A program made the translations under genes and the position numbers. A stretch of DNA of 64,000 nucleotides from Caprimulgus europaeus (Eukaryota > Chordata > Aves > Caprimulgiformes > Caprimulgidae): assembly GCA_907165065.1 (NCBI GenBank), contig OU015525.1, positions 30,012,037 to 30,076,036 of the forward strand, given 5' to 3'. This document shows, in pieces, positions 12,770 to 25,639 of this stretch; positions within the stretch are counted from its first letter, which is position 1, and each line of letters begins with the position of its first letter. Under the pieces are notes generated by a model. It saw only the letters and a program-made list of their open reading frames with translations, did no database searches and had not been told where the DNA came from.

Positions 12770-12897
12770 ATATAAATATAATATATAGATATATGCATAT
12801 GTATACACAAATGAGTGTACAGATATACACATTCAGGTTTATATGCATACATATAAATATATGTGCATGCATGTGTGCATACACACACATGCACACA
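12770..12897. repeat. Alternating TA/TG/CA-rich simple sequence
   Basis: A run of TATA, TATG, CATA, TGTG and ACAC words, with CATGCATGTGTGCATACACACACATG near its right end. It is a degenerate dinucleotide repeat with mostly alternating purines and pyrimidines. Confidence 0.75.
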
Positions 12898-15800
12898 AAG
12901 GCTATTTAATATAATGATTTTACTTCTTGCACTGACCAAAAAGTTCACAGGCATGTGGGAAGATTGTTCTCTCACTGAAAATAATTTTGGAAGTAATCCT
13001 CTCAGTTTATAAAAAATCTGTGGTGTTTTCAAATCATTTCAATAAAAATTGTAAAGTATTGGCTCAGCCCAGCCGACAATTATTCAGAAATAAGATATCT
13101 GCAAATTTCCTAAAGCATAAAAAGAGTAATATTCATTACTTTCTCTTGTGAAATCTTTGATTAGAATCCCATATACCCTGGTAGTCATGCAGTATTTTTG
13201 GTAAAAGCCTTGCAGGAGCCAGAAGGATCATCTGTCATTGCCACTATTTTTAGATTCATCTGACTTTATAGATTTCATTTTAATCTATTGAGACTGAAAA
13301 CGTACTTAAATAGCCTGGTTAATAATATATAATTTTTGATTTTTCAAATGGAAAACCAAAACTTATGCTTTTATACCTTCATCCTTTTTGCTTTAACTAA
13401 AATGTCACTGGATAGGCTACACTGTCTTATGGTTTCTTTCTAAGAAAACAATGCCTTTATAGTCCCAAACTGCAGCAGCCGGTTATAGTGTAAAGTCCCG
13501 AGTTTCATGTTTTCCTTCACAAAGAACTTACATTTTTCTGTCCTCTGTATGTGAGGACAAAACAATTCCAGATTTCAGTCATAAATAATGTTTTTACATG
13601 CAGACAAAGGAGACTATCAAGAAAGTTTGGGGGTTTTTGTCTGTCTTGAGATGATTTTGTTTACTGTTAGTATGGTACAATTCCAGTAACATAGTCATGC
13701 ACCATCTTTGCTTTCCTCTGAATTATGTAGGTTTCAAACACTGTTGTAACATTTCCCCAAACCTCCACTGCTCTTGGTACGGATGCTCTGCATTCAGCAA
13801 ACTAAACACACTATAATTTAATCTCAATAAGGTCTTCTATGAGAATGTTACTCTTTCTTTTGGAAAACTTTAATTCATTATACATAATTAATTTTAGGAA
13901 TTATTTAGTGCACTGACTCTGGGAGAGTGCAAATAATAATTTTTAATGTTATTTTTAAAACATATTTTGCAAACATACATAACAGAGGTCTCACTGATAT
14001 GTGGAAAGATCAATAAATAAGTATGGTAACAATGTAGATGCATGTAATGTATAAAGATTAAATTAGTTTTTTAAATTTAATTATATAGCCTTTTGTTCAT
14101 TAGTCAATATGCCATGGGAATGTATTTTATATATTTAACAAATCTAGAAGATAAACAATTCCCTATGATTCAGCTTCTGCAACTCAGTTTTGTAGAAAAC
14201 AGCCAAAGAAAGCAGGAAAATCAGTGAATAAGTACATCCATGATAACTCTGTCACATCTAATATACAAGTTCCTACAGTGGGTTCATTTCTTCTCTCAAA
14301 CTCAGAATTTAAGAGTAGATCCCTCTTAGAAATATTCACAAAATGAACATTCATTTGCCCTTTATAAAATTCAAAATTTCTATGACAACCAAGGAATCTT
14401 TGGAAAGGGTATCCTCATAGATTTTATTTGGTTGATTTGTTTGTTTTTCTGACATGTAGGAACACAAGTATCAAAATACGATAATGTGACACCATCATTT
14501 GGAATCTTATGATCTTGCCTGTTTCAGTTTTATATTGCTGTTTTAAACAAAGCATCAGTGTCGAGATCATCAAAAACCCGTAGTGTCTTCAAGGTCAGAT
14601 GTAATCCTAGACTCCTGAAATTCAGATTAATATTAGATAATTGTTCTGAACAGAATCTTTGTACTGACAAATTGCATAAATTTTATGTTGCAGCACTGGA
14701 ACTGGTATTTGCCTATCATCTTCTTTAATAAGCGTTTTCATTGTGTTAGAAGAAAGTCAAGGTTTTCAGCTTGTATGCAAGAATGTTCTGTGTCAGCTCT
14801 AGTCCAGTATTCTGTACAGTTTTTAGGCTTAGCCTTTGCCATCCATTTTAATTTATAGGCACTTTTCAAAACTTCCTGCTTCCAGAGCAGTCCTATTCAA
14901 TTTCTACTTACTATATTCTTGAAATGTTAGCTTTCATTTGCCATGTGTGAAGCCAATTATACAGTTGAATCTTATCTACCTGAACTCCTTTTCATGCATT
15001 CAGTCTTCATTAACTACTTTTTCAAAGTTCTGAATCATCAGAAAATTCAACAAGTTGTTAACTGTTTTTTCTGCCAATAAATTTATACATAAATACATTG
15101 GTTTTAGCAGTGATGTTCTATCATGTGTTTGGTATATTCTTTCCATCTATGTGCCACTCCCTGCTTTGATCATAGGTAGTGAGCAGTGCAACTTCTCATT
15201 CATACCAAAAATATCTTTATATGATATTTTTTAAATCAACTTTTTGTCCCTTTACCTCCTTCGCTCTGTCTGCCAAAGCAAAACAAAATATTTTCCTATA
15301 ATTTACCAAAGGATTAATAAAATCCCAGTAAATGCTCTCATCTCAGCTACCATTGTCATAATTTCTTATCTCTTCCAAAAAGATAAAGAGGTTAGTTAGG
15401 CAATATGTTCCTTTTCTGTATTCATTTGGGAAATCTTCTGTTATCTCATTACTGCACAGGTGTTCTTTTACGCTATTGCTCCATATACTTTATTAGTTTG
15501 CTTAGTCTAGAGAAAAAATGTCCTAGTTTAAAAAATTGGTGGAGGTTGACATGTTTAAAAAATAAATTAAAAATGGAAGATCTAGTAAAGAAATTAGCTT
15601 CTGTAAAACCCTCAGTCAGTTTGTCCCTGGGGTGCAACCATATGATCCTTTTTTTTTTTAGCCCCCTCTAAGAAGCCAGCAGGAGGACTAATCAAATGGT
15701 GAGTGAGAGAAAATTATAGCCAGTGAAGTCAAATGACTAAAAAGCTACTTTTAGACACCTTTACTTTGTTTCTAAACTCTGACTTAGTGTATTCCTTAGT

Positions 15801-18204
15801 GTATAAAATAAACAGGATGATCTGTGGGCCAAATTCTGAATCTACTTCCACTCTTTTAAAGCCCGTGTGATTCTACTGATTTGAAACTGCAGACGTAAGC
15901 TTCAGTTTAGAGTTACTGAGAACTGAAATAGGAAAGAAACAGAATCTGCACTTTGAAAATTGTCCACAACTTCCACTATGAAGACTCACTCTTAATAGAA
16001 GTTTTTATCCCAAGGAGTTTGACTATATAGTTCTGAGATCTTAATTGAAGGCCACTTGTGTAAGGACCACATGAAGAATTTAAAGATAAAGCAATAACTG
16101 CAATACATATTTTGATAACAAAAATATCAAACAGAGAGACTCACTTAAAAAAATAGAGAAAAAAACTTTAGTACACTACAGAAAGTGAGTTGAAACTGTA
16201 ATTACCTTCCAATATTGGTGAACAAATATGTGATTAAACCATTATTGCCATAAGAGTTGAATAATCCCTGAGAAGCTGGTCTAACCATCCCTAAACCTCC
16301 CTTGAGCTTGGTACGCCACTCTTTCCCTCTCTTTTGATTTTGTTTTGTCCTTTCTTATTACTTGCAATATATTTGATGATTGCATTACATGTTTTGGTAC
16401 ATTTTGCACAAATGTAAAATCTCAGTTTGAAGGGTCTTTGGATATTGCACAGATAATAACATATCATAAAGGTCATCCCACCATGGTTATATAGGAAATG
16501 GCTTTCTGTTATTTTCTGATATGCATGTTTCCAGTCTTATAAATGCAGAGCTTTTAGACCAGCAAAGCTCACTTCTAATGCATACTGCATGCTACTAACC
16601 CCAGAGCAGTCAAAGGTGACCATGTCTATTATATTGCTCGAGCTAAGGAGTAAGTGTGAAGCCAATAATCAACATTTCACTGAACTGTTGTTTTTCAAAA
16701 AAAGTCTTTGCAACTCTGAAACTCTAAAAGATGAAAGTCACTGAGAGGTGAATTTCTCAGTAAACAAGATTCAGAGTGTATTTGTGAGAAAAGAGTGGTG
16801 CAAATGGTATTAATATGATTTTAAAAGGAGTAGAGAGGAAAATGTAAGTCTGTAAGAGACCACTATATCTTTTCTCAAGTGTTCTAAAAAAACAGAACTT
16901 TGCTTAATGACCCCAAGGACATTGTTATCACCCTGTCAAGATCTCATCCAGAGAATTAAGTGAATTTGGGGGAAAGTTGTGTTTAGAAATACATCAGGTG
17001 GTGAGGATATGTCTGTTGACCTCTCCTGCTTGGATTTATGAAATAGATTTCAAAAATGAGGTCACTATTGATAGGATTGAATGCTCTCAGTAGTACATTG
17101 ATGGCACTGAGATACGAATCATTACATTACATTGAGCTACATATCAAATATTAAAAGCAAAAGCAAGTAAAAACTTTAGAAGTAGAAATCATAATCAGGT
17201 CTATAAAAACAAAAAAAAGGGCCAGAAAAGTTTATATGACTTTTATTTTCTAACGTTTTTGTATGTTTACATCCTTTCATACATCTCTTTTTCTAAAGAC
17301 ATAATGTAATGCTAATATTAATTCTTAATATGAATTCCATACTCTTAATCATTTATTCTGCAGCCTCATAAGGCTCTTATGGTTCCTTTATAACTTGCCT
17401 GAGATAGAGGGGGGAATGTCAGAAAAAATTTAAGAAAACAGCAAAAGATGTGTTCAGAAGTTATTATATGAAACATCAATCATCACTTAGACTGATGGAT
17501 AAACAGGAAAGAGAGAGAGGAATCAGAATAACTAATAAGAGGACATAAGTAAAAATTGTTGTTCTTCATGGAATGGAAACAGAGAATGATGGAAAAAGAA
17601 AAAATGACAGTATGGCAGACTATTGAGTGATATTTAATAATTAAGTTTACCTCCCAAAGAATGATAGAAAATGTGTGAAATTGTAAGAAATTTTTTTCAA
17701 AATACATGTTTCTTATTAATCCTAGAAGAGACCTCCTACCAGCCGAGAACATCTATAAAAGTCACTCTTCTCTGTACTGAAGCACATCTTCATTCACAGA
17801 TAAACAAGACAAAAACCTTATTTTTTAAATATAAAAAACTTCACAGAGCCTAAAGGTAAAATATTCTCTGTTCTGCATGCCAGGATTCAACTTCAATATT
17901 CACTCAAAAGCTATTTTAATAGTTACAGTTTATGCAACCTGTTTATTACTGCTTCACTAATATATTAATAAATACTTAGAAAACATTACCTCAGTTTGTA
18001 GTATAACAAAATACATTTTGATGTATTAAACAATATTCCTATAGTAATATCACACATACACAAATGAAACACATTCAGTTTGACTGTGTTTAAAATATCA
18101 GGAATACACTGGTCTGGTAGAATAACATAAAATGAACAAAGAAGTCTGTTCTAACTTCAGCTTCCTGACTTTTGGCTACATTGAACCTCATTTTCAACCT
18201 TTAC

Positions 18205-18222
18205 AGGTTGCTGTAGCAACCT
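18205..18222. promoter_or_regulatory. Perfect inverted repeat resembling an RFX X-box
   Basis: AGGTTGCT, two bases (GT), then AGCAACCT: a perfect 8-bp inverted repeat. RFX factors bind paired GTTGCC/GGCAAC half-sites, so this resembles a palindromic X-box. No promoter or gene start is seen near it; function is unproven. Confidence 0.3.
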
Positions 18223-20881
18223 ACAGCAGCCAGCTACAGTTTGAGTCTCCATCCACGCTAGATTTCACATTTGTGATAATAGTACTGTAAGTGAATTCCT
18301 GACCTTTATCTCAAGCAAAATAGGTTCTGTTAAATATTAATACTTGTAGTACCTTGAGATATCCTTGATTTGTTTCATTTTTGGGGGGGTCAATTGTGTG
18401 TTCTAGTAGCATTGGCTTTTTTTCTGCATGAGAATATTCTCATGTTGACTTAAATACAGTGGTTTGTGGTTTTGTTTCCTTTGTTTTGTTTTTGGATGAT
18501 TTTTTAATAATCATTCTGCACCGCTATAAATATTCAATCAGTAGGCCTAAAGAAGTTTGCTGTTACTACTCTTTGTATACCTTTGGAGAAATATTATGTT
18601 TATTGTTCTTCTCAGTTTATATGATTCTAAGCTCTACTACATGTTCATATGTTCATGAGCAGTTGTGCCTTTTCTAGGCTAGTGAAGGACTAGATAGTTC
18701 AGCAATAAGGGAAACCTGTGTCTTGTTGAAAAGACAAACAACTAAATCAAGCTCTGCTGCTGTTCCCCAAAGAGCACCTTTCCCTCATCTGATCCTATGG
18801 TGTTGCTGAATTCTCAGTGATGATGTGCCTCTGCACAGGAAATGTGTTTTTAAAGCCAGGAGTGAAAGTTGCATTTAGGAAGTATTTGCTTTAGATCAGA
18901 TCAGACTTAAGATTGTAACTTTTACTCTCAATGACTTAGTTCTGAAATAACACATTTTCCTTTACTTTAAAGTAGTTTCCAATGCTTTCTCTCACTGTCT
19001 TTCCACTAGACATCTCATACTCCCAGAGCCCTCACTGAGGTACAAATGTCTATTTCTTACAGTGGCCACTGCTGTCAGCATGAGGAAAAGAAGGGTTGTG
19101 GATGATAAGGATCTATCTTTATGAAGGAAAGACGTCTGTTTCATTTTTGATTTGTAGCTATAGCTATTCAGACTCCTCCCTGTTGTGGGTTGCTGATGTG
19201 TGGTGACAATTCTTACTGTTAATTTTAGCAAAGCAAACATACCTTGACTCCAGGGATCTCCAGAGAGCTCATGTTTTATTGACTAGAGAAACTAGATGGT
19301 ACTATTGTTTTTTTGGCTGTACCTTCTAAATCAATGTCATAGATATCAATTCATTCTCATTTTCTTGAACTGCCTCTGCATGCTAAGAGGTTTGAATCAT
19401 ATTTATTTCACAGACTCCATAGTAGCCACTCATTTTGAAAAAAAAAAAAAAAAACCAAACCAACATTCAGTTTCACTGTGAAACAGCATTATATTTAAAG
19501 TTATCTATTGCTGTATCCTTTTGATACAGCTTAATTGTATCACACACATAGAAAATACACACAGACTGTAAATAACTATGAAAAAGTATGCACTTCTTCA
19601 ACATTTAGTATATATATAGTTATTTGTTATTTATTGCTCTTAGAAAGTTAAGAACTAATATGCCCTTGCTTTGATGTCAGCTCTTTCATAGGAGATTTTC
19701 TAAATTATATTTTTTAAACTCAAAGTAAAAATTTTTGGTTGGTTGGTTGTTTTATTTTTGGGGGGTTTTTTAATTATTGTTACAATATCTGCAAAGTCTA
19801 GGTGAACAGAATTTCAGGCTTTTGGAGCTAGATACTGGCTTTGCAGGAATGCCTGTAGACTGTACGGAGAGGTGAATATTTCTTTTTGAAATGCTTGTTT
19901 TCCCAACAAATTACTTTCTTCAGCAGAACTTTCCAATTTCTATCTTCTTTCAAATGTGTTTTATTACAGAGATTTTAAATTGAATAAATTTATAATAGTA
20001 GATTTTTATATGAACTATAAATTAAATTAAAAAATGTTAAAAAAAACAGAAAATGTTCCTGACTAGAAAGCAGTGCATTTTGTTATGAGCAAATTTAAAT
20101 GTACATAAATGTCATTTTTTGTTAATATGTGTTTCATTGACTGATTGATGCTGGAAATAAATGTGATATTTTCAGTGTTACATTTGAGTGCTTTAATCTC
20201 CACTAAATCATTTTCCTCAGGTGTCACCTCCAAGACAATGATTAATGACATACTAATAAAGTTCACTTTGGCAGTCTAAAACTAAAATGTCATTTCTATT
20301 GGGTATGAATAATTTTCAGCTAAATAGAGCCTTGAATCAGCACCATGATGTTCTTTGTTCAAGGACTTTATTTTAAAAATATTTTAATATAGCTGAAAGC
20401 AGAAAAAAAAAAAAGTGGTTTGAGTTATCTACATGATGAAGTGATGTTTTTGTTGGCTGATTCTTCTTTTAGTCTTGGCATTGCATTCTTTGAAATAAAT
20501 TAACCATTATCAATCACTAGGTATAATCAGGATTACAAATCACTCTACAGTGCCTTTAGCCAATCGCAAATGAGAACACTAATTCCTGTCCTCATACTAA
20601 TATAAATATTCTCTTGTCTAGATGGTGTTTCTTGCATGAAAATGGAAATCAGAGCTCAGATTAATATTACTCCTTAATTGTAAAGCATTACTAGCTGCAT
20701 AGAATGAGCAATGGCAAACTGTACCCCAAAAAGCCAGAAACTTTGAAGACAAACAAGGATCTTAGGAGGACACACTGGATAGTCTAGGGCAGAAATGTGC
20801 TGTACAGTTTTAAAGCTAATATTCGTATTCTTCTGTGTATTACAACTCAACTGATTTTTCCTAAAGAACTTAAAATGTTGC

Positions 20882-21076
20882 CTAACAAACCCCCAGATCC
20901 TTTTCTGCAAAACTATTTTCCAGCCATGCACTGGTGCATGAGACTATTCTTCCCTAGGTGAAGGATTTTGCTCTTCTCCTTGTTGCACTTTGTGAGGTTC
21001 CTGTTGGCTCATTTCTCCAGTCTGTCAAGGTCTCTCTGGATGGGAGCACATCCCTCTGGCATGTCAACCACACCTT
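20882..21076 (-). mobile_element. Short CR1 LINE fragment, both ends missing
   Basis: About 195 bases match an internal CR1 segment read on the minus strand. The landmarks in plus orientation are CTTGTTGCACTTTGTGAGG, then CAGTCTGTCAAGGTCTCTCT, then TCTGGCATGTCAACCACACC. These correspond to the part of ORF2 upstream of the 215-codon piece at 46.7 kb. Neither the CR1 3' terminus nor the RT catalytic motifs are present. Confidence 0.75.
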
Positions 21077-22468
21077 CTTTTTCATTGCTTTCCTTTAGTC
21101 ATTCTTTGCATTTTACTACACATTTAATATTGTCTGTTTTTTTTACTTTTCTAAACATTCTTTCTTTCATTTTTTTCCCCTCTCCTTGTCCCCTTGCCCA
21201 CATATTGTACTGTTTGTATATTTTCATAGCTGATTTCTTATGTTAGGAAAATAACATAATGCAAATTACATATGTTTCAGAAACTCATAACAATAACAAA
21301 TTCTGTTCAATAGAATTAAAGAAGAAGATCTGGACCTGAAGTTGTGAAAAAAATAGTATACCTGCCATTGTACAACATATCCTTTAATTTCTGTGTGTTT
21401 CTATTATTGCTATTGCTTTAAGACTACACTTTATTCCTTGTAAGATTTCATGTTTTCTTCCTCAATCATAATCACTTGTGGATAGAACTTTAACACATTT
21501 TGCAAGAGGCACATAGCAAAATAACACATTGTCAGTATCATAAATATGGTAGAAGCTGGTGAATATCTTGTGTATGGAACACTGTTCATAAATATATTTA
21601 TTTTTATAGTAAAAAGTGCATAATTTAAATAATATAGTAAGAAGGCACAGGAGATATTTGTTTTATTACTGACATAAAGCAGGTCTTTTATTCACTATAG
21701 AATAATCTACATTTTTTTCAAGATCAGTGTGAGTATGTAAAAATTTTGCATATGTAAAGCAAAACTTAATTTTCCTACAAAAAAGACAGCATTTTGCTTC
21801 CACAAGCAAACACTGTTTCACATTTCACTTTGGAGTGGAGCATTAGGACATTACCTCTCACTCCTAGACTATTACTGAAAAGGCCGCAGTATTTCAGACA
21901 CAATGTGAAGTGCCCTTCAAAGAATGGTCTTTAAATGACCTTCAGAGATTTGATTAAGACCTTTTAATTTTTAACTTGACTTCTATAAATAATAAAAGAA
22001 CAAAACAATATGCAGAGTGTATTTAGTTTTTCCATCCTTCTATAGAAAATAACTCTAATAAGAAGAAAATTAATTTTAAAAATCCTAAGTCTTTGCATAT
22101 CAGATTCTGATGAAATTCTACGAACCATTCCAGAAAGCCTCCTGATATTGTTCCTGATCCTTTCTTCTGGTTCCAATTGGCTTTCCATCCAAAATATTAT
22201 TTATTTTTTCTTTTCCCTTTGACATTATCCTCACAGTGATGTATCAAATACATCATCTTTTAATTATGAGAGTTTGGTTAAGCTTGCTTAAAATTTTAAG
22301 AAAGTTTAAATTATTGTAGTTTATTCAAAATACGGCATTTTTTCATTTGCTCTGAAGAGGTGAGGAGAGTTTTTAGTATAAATATATTTTACAACTGTGC
22401 TACAAATACTAGTATTGCAGTCTTATAAACTGCTCAGGCATCACAATGTAGATTGCAAAAAGATATCA
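21077..22468. other. AT-rich non-coding stretch, no gene seen
   Basis: Begins with a pyrimidine-rich segment (21080-21230) next to the CR1 piece. No gene or transposon is recognised. Confidence 0.5.
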
Positions 22469-23087
22469 TGGTGAGTTGACCCTAGTCAGTACCTAAGCCC
22501 TTACCCAGTCACTCACTCACACCCTCTAGAAAAATGAGGGGAAGAATTGAAATAGTAAAGGCAAGAAAATTTGAGTGTCACAGTAAAGACAGTTTAGCAG
22601 ATGAAAAAAAGCTCTGCATGCAAGCAAAGGAAAATAAGGAATTTATTCACTATTTCCTATCAGCCAGCAGATGTTTAACTGCTTCCTGGAAAGAAGAGCC
22701 TCAGCACATGCAACATTTACTTGGAAAGATAAATGCCATAACCCCAAACATCCTCCCTTCCTTCTTCTTTCTCTGTGCTTTTATTACTGCGCATGACATC
22801 ATATGGTATGGAATATTCCTTTGGTCCTTTAGTGTCAGCTGCTTGAACCTCCTCCCAACTTCTGCACACCCCTGGCCTACCTGCTGTGGAGGTAATAAGG
22901 AGCAGAGTGGGAAAAGATTAAAACAATAAAAAAGAAAAATTAAAAACCTTTATGATGTGCAAGCACTGCTCAGCAATAACCAAAACATTGGTGCATTTTC
23001 AATGCTGTTTTAGTCACAAATCCAAAACACAGCATCATGTGGATTGCTGTGAAGAACATAAATGCCATTCCAGCCAGACCCTGTACA
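22469..23087 (-). mobile_element. LTR, type B, minus strand
   Basis: Read on the minus strand, this starts TGTACAGGGTCTGG and ends GGTCAACTCACCA, and it is colinear with the solo LTR at 1432-2018. Shared blocks in plus orientation include GTGCAAGCACTGCTCAGCA, the CRE/TATA region (ATGACATCATATGGTATGG beside CTTTTATTACTG) and CTATTTCCTATCAGCCAGCAG. No clear target duplication (TATCA left, TACAT right). The 131-codon plus-strand frame at 22534-22929 is antisense to the LTR and not a gene. Confidence 0.8.
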
Positions 23088-24272
23088 TACATTCAGACCT
23101 CCTCAGATCAAAATAGATCAATGACAGCCTCATTTCTCCTACACAAGGAAGCCAAACACTTTGTCTAAAAAAACTGTTCCATAACGTACCTTTTTGGAAG
23201 AAACTCCATTTTGTTAAAGACCCAGGATTCTACCACTTCTTTCAATGAGTTGTTTTGAGGTTGAATAGTCTTTCTACTATGGCATTGAATTTGATTTTAA
23301 CAACACATTTTTCAAACTTAAATTTCAAAACAAGGTGCTATAAAGCCGTCAAGATCAAAAAGATATTTCAAAAACACTTTACTGTGTAAGTGTATAATCA
23401 AGGGACCAAGATGAACTCTTTAACCTAATGGGAGAATTGGGGCAAGAAAAAAAACGAATCTAATCATCCTTGAGGATGGAAACCAGAACAAACTTTCTAG
23501 CTACTAGAAGATTTGTAAGTTCACAGAACAACTCACTGGAGGAAAGATTGAGACAAAACAGAACTAGTTTTAAAATGGAAAACATCCATTTTTAAAATTG
23601 CTTCCTTCTGTATTTTTTATTTCTTCTCTATAGTTTTGATTTTCTGTTACAGTAGAGTACTGAAAGTTCATGGTCCAGTGTTCCCTCCCAGGGCTCAGCA
23701 ATACAAGCCTCTGAAGATAAGGGTTATTTCCCAAACCCTTGATTATTTATGTTGTCCTCCTTTGGGAACTCTTCTTTATTTCCACATTCTTCAAATCAGG
23801 TCATAAGACTTGTACACAATATTTTATTTGTACAATGCTGAATACTTAAATAAGATTACTCCGTAGACTACTTTCAGTAGAGATAATAAGTACACAAGTA
23901 GGTTATCTAGGATCAAGACCCAAATACTGTCAGCCAAAAGAAAATAATTTTTTAATGCTAAACATGTTCCAGAAAGTCATAAAGTGAAGAAGGGGGACAA
24001 ATCATTGTTTAAATAATTCACAACTCTCCGATTCCATTAAAGCAGACTGGTTTTGAAAATAGAGTACATGACAAAATCTATGCTTTCAAGCAGTAGAAAG
24101 ATTCATATCCAAATTATAGAATCTCTGCAAAATAACTCTTTCCACAACAATTTTTTTCAGCATACATCGGTGATGACTTCATGTGACTTTCCATTTCACA
24201 AGAGTGTCATAAACTTAATTTCCCTCATTCTTTTCAAATTATATTGTGTTATATTATTATAATTGTAAAAGG
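23088..24272. other. AT-rich non-coding stretch between two LTR remnants
   Basis: No gene or repeat family is recognised. Confidence 0.5.
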
Positions 24273-24348
24273 TGGCGAGTTCAGCCCAGTTGGCACCTAA
24301 GCCCCTACTCAGTCACTCGCTCACTCCCCTCAGCAGTTGCCATTAACT
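24273..24348 (-). mobile_element. Fragment of type B LTR 3' end
   Basis: TGGCGAGTTCAGCCCAGTTG, then GGCACCTAAGCCCCTACTCAG and CACTCGCTCACTCCCCTCAG, match the same blocks at the left end of the 22469-23087 LTR (its biological 3' end). Only about 75 bases remain; the rest is gone. Confidence 0.7.
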
Positions 24349-25639
24349 TTTACTGTATACCTTGTTAATTGACTTGAATTAATTTCCCTAAGCATCTCTC
24401 TGTAGATAAACCCTAAAGAGAAATATCTTGACAACTGGAGGTTGAATTCAAGATGAATAAGGAGGGTAAAAGGGTTAATAGCTTTGTGAATATCCTTTAT
24501 GTGCTTTTCTCCTATTTTGTGTGGTGCTTTCCTGCTTTTGTGATTTTATGTAGAAATAATGAAGGAGATGATTGATATTTTCTTCCAAAAAGAACTTATG
24601 TAAGTTGATTTATTTCTTGATTCTGCCTCAATTTTTCACTTAATATGTCTTAGGTATTTACATAAGCAGGCAAAGCCTTATTTTCTGTTCCAATTTTTGA
24701 ATGTTTTGAGATTATGTCATCCATAGATGAAAAGTGTCCCACCAATCCTGAACATTAACAACTCTCTGTAACTATTTCTATTATTTTTTATTAAATAATT
24801 ATCACCCTTATTTGATAGTATTTAATTCTATGACTACTGATATATTCCATGCTTATGGTAAAAAAAAAAAAAAAATCAAAAGATAACAATTTTTCAACTT
24901 CTGTGCTCCCAGAAGTAGTTTTTTTGATGTATTAAAATAAAATGAAGTCCAGCTTCAAAGCATGGAATATATGATAATATTCTGCAAACTTGCTCTGAGA
25001 AATGACAAATTGCTGTCATTTTCAAATGAGAGTTAATAATTGACTCTATGCTGATTAACATCACTAGAATTTAACAAACAACATTGTGTTACAAATGTCA
25101 TTTTATTTACATTTCATATTAGATTTTTTATTGACAGTAAGAATAAATGGATCAAAAAAGATTGGTACTACAGTTGCCCAGCAATTTCCTTTTGCTCTTT
25201 AATTCATCGTGATTCCCTGTACATTGAACTAGACTTCTTTTACAGCTCATTAATTGTATTAAAATTCTACTTTATTACCTAGAACAATAAATTAATTTCA
25301 TAAAGTTTGCCAGTTTTCACAAGTACATTTTCAAATTTACAATTTTTGGCCAAATCTGTAGCACTTCAGTCATTGATTCCCATATGCTGAAGATTTTGTT
25401 GAATTTCTATCAGGATTTTGACAAAGTAATGGCAATGAGATATTTTTTGACACATTTCTGTAATAAATCACTTTTTACTGATCATGGACCATCTGCTACC
25501 TTGGTTGTTAGATTTATCCTCCCTTTTCTAGCTTAGTGATCACAGGTGTTACTAGTAGTTCTCTTAAAACATGTGGTAAATGTGACAGGAAATCCACTGT
25601 GACACAGAACATTGGAAATTTAGACTTGTGTTCCTTGCA
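24349..25639. other. AT-rich non-coding stretch, no gene seen
   Basis: No repeat family recognised; an A-run lies at 24860-24875. Confidence 0.5.

Larger units (their letters stand above)
10778..20881. other. About 10 kb of AT-rich DNA without recognised genes or transposons
   Basis: The longest stretch in the window without an identifiable element. It holds only simple sequence: (TA)n at 11818-11841, an alternating purine-pyrimidine tract at 12770-12897, A or T runs at 15649-15659 and 19438-19454, and a perfect inverted repeat at 18205-18222. Open frames are short and low in complexity. Very old transposons could be missed by eye. Confidence 0.5.

Noticed and set aside
22534..22929. 131-codon plus-strand frame
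   Set aside because: Antisense to the type B LTR at 22469-23087; matches that LTR's DNA landmarks instead of any protein.
22464..23092. Target-site duplication for the LTR at 22469-23087
   Set aside because: TATCA and TACAT share only their first two bases in register. The same holds for the 52654-53254 LTR (GCCTT versus ACTAT).
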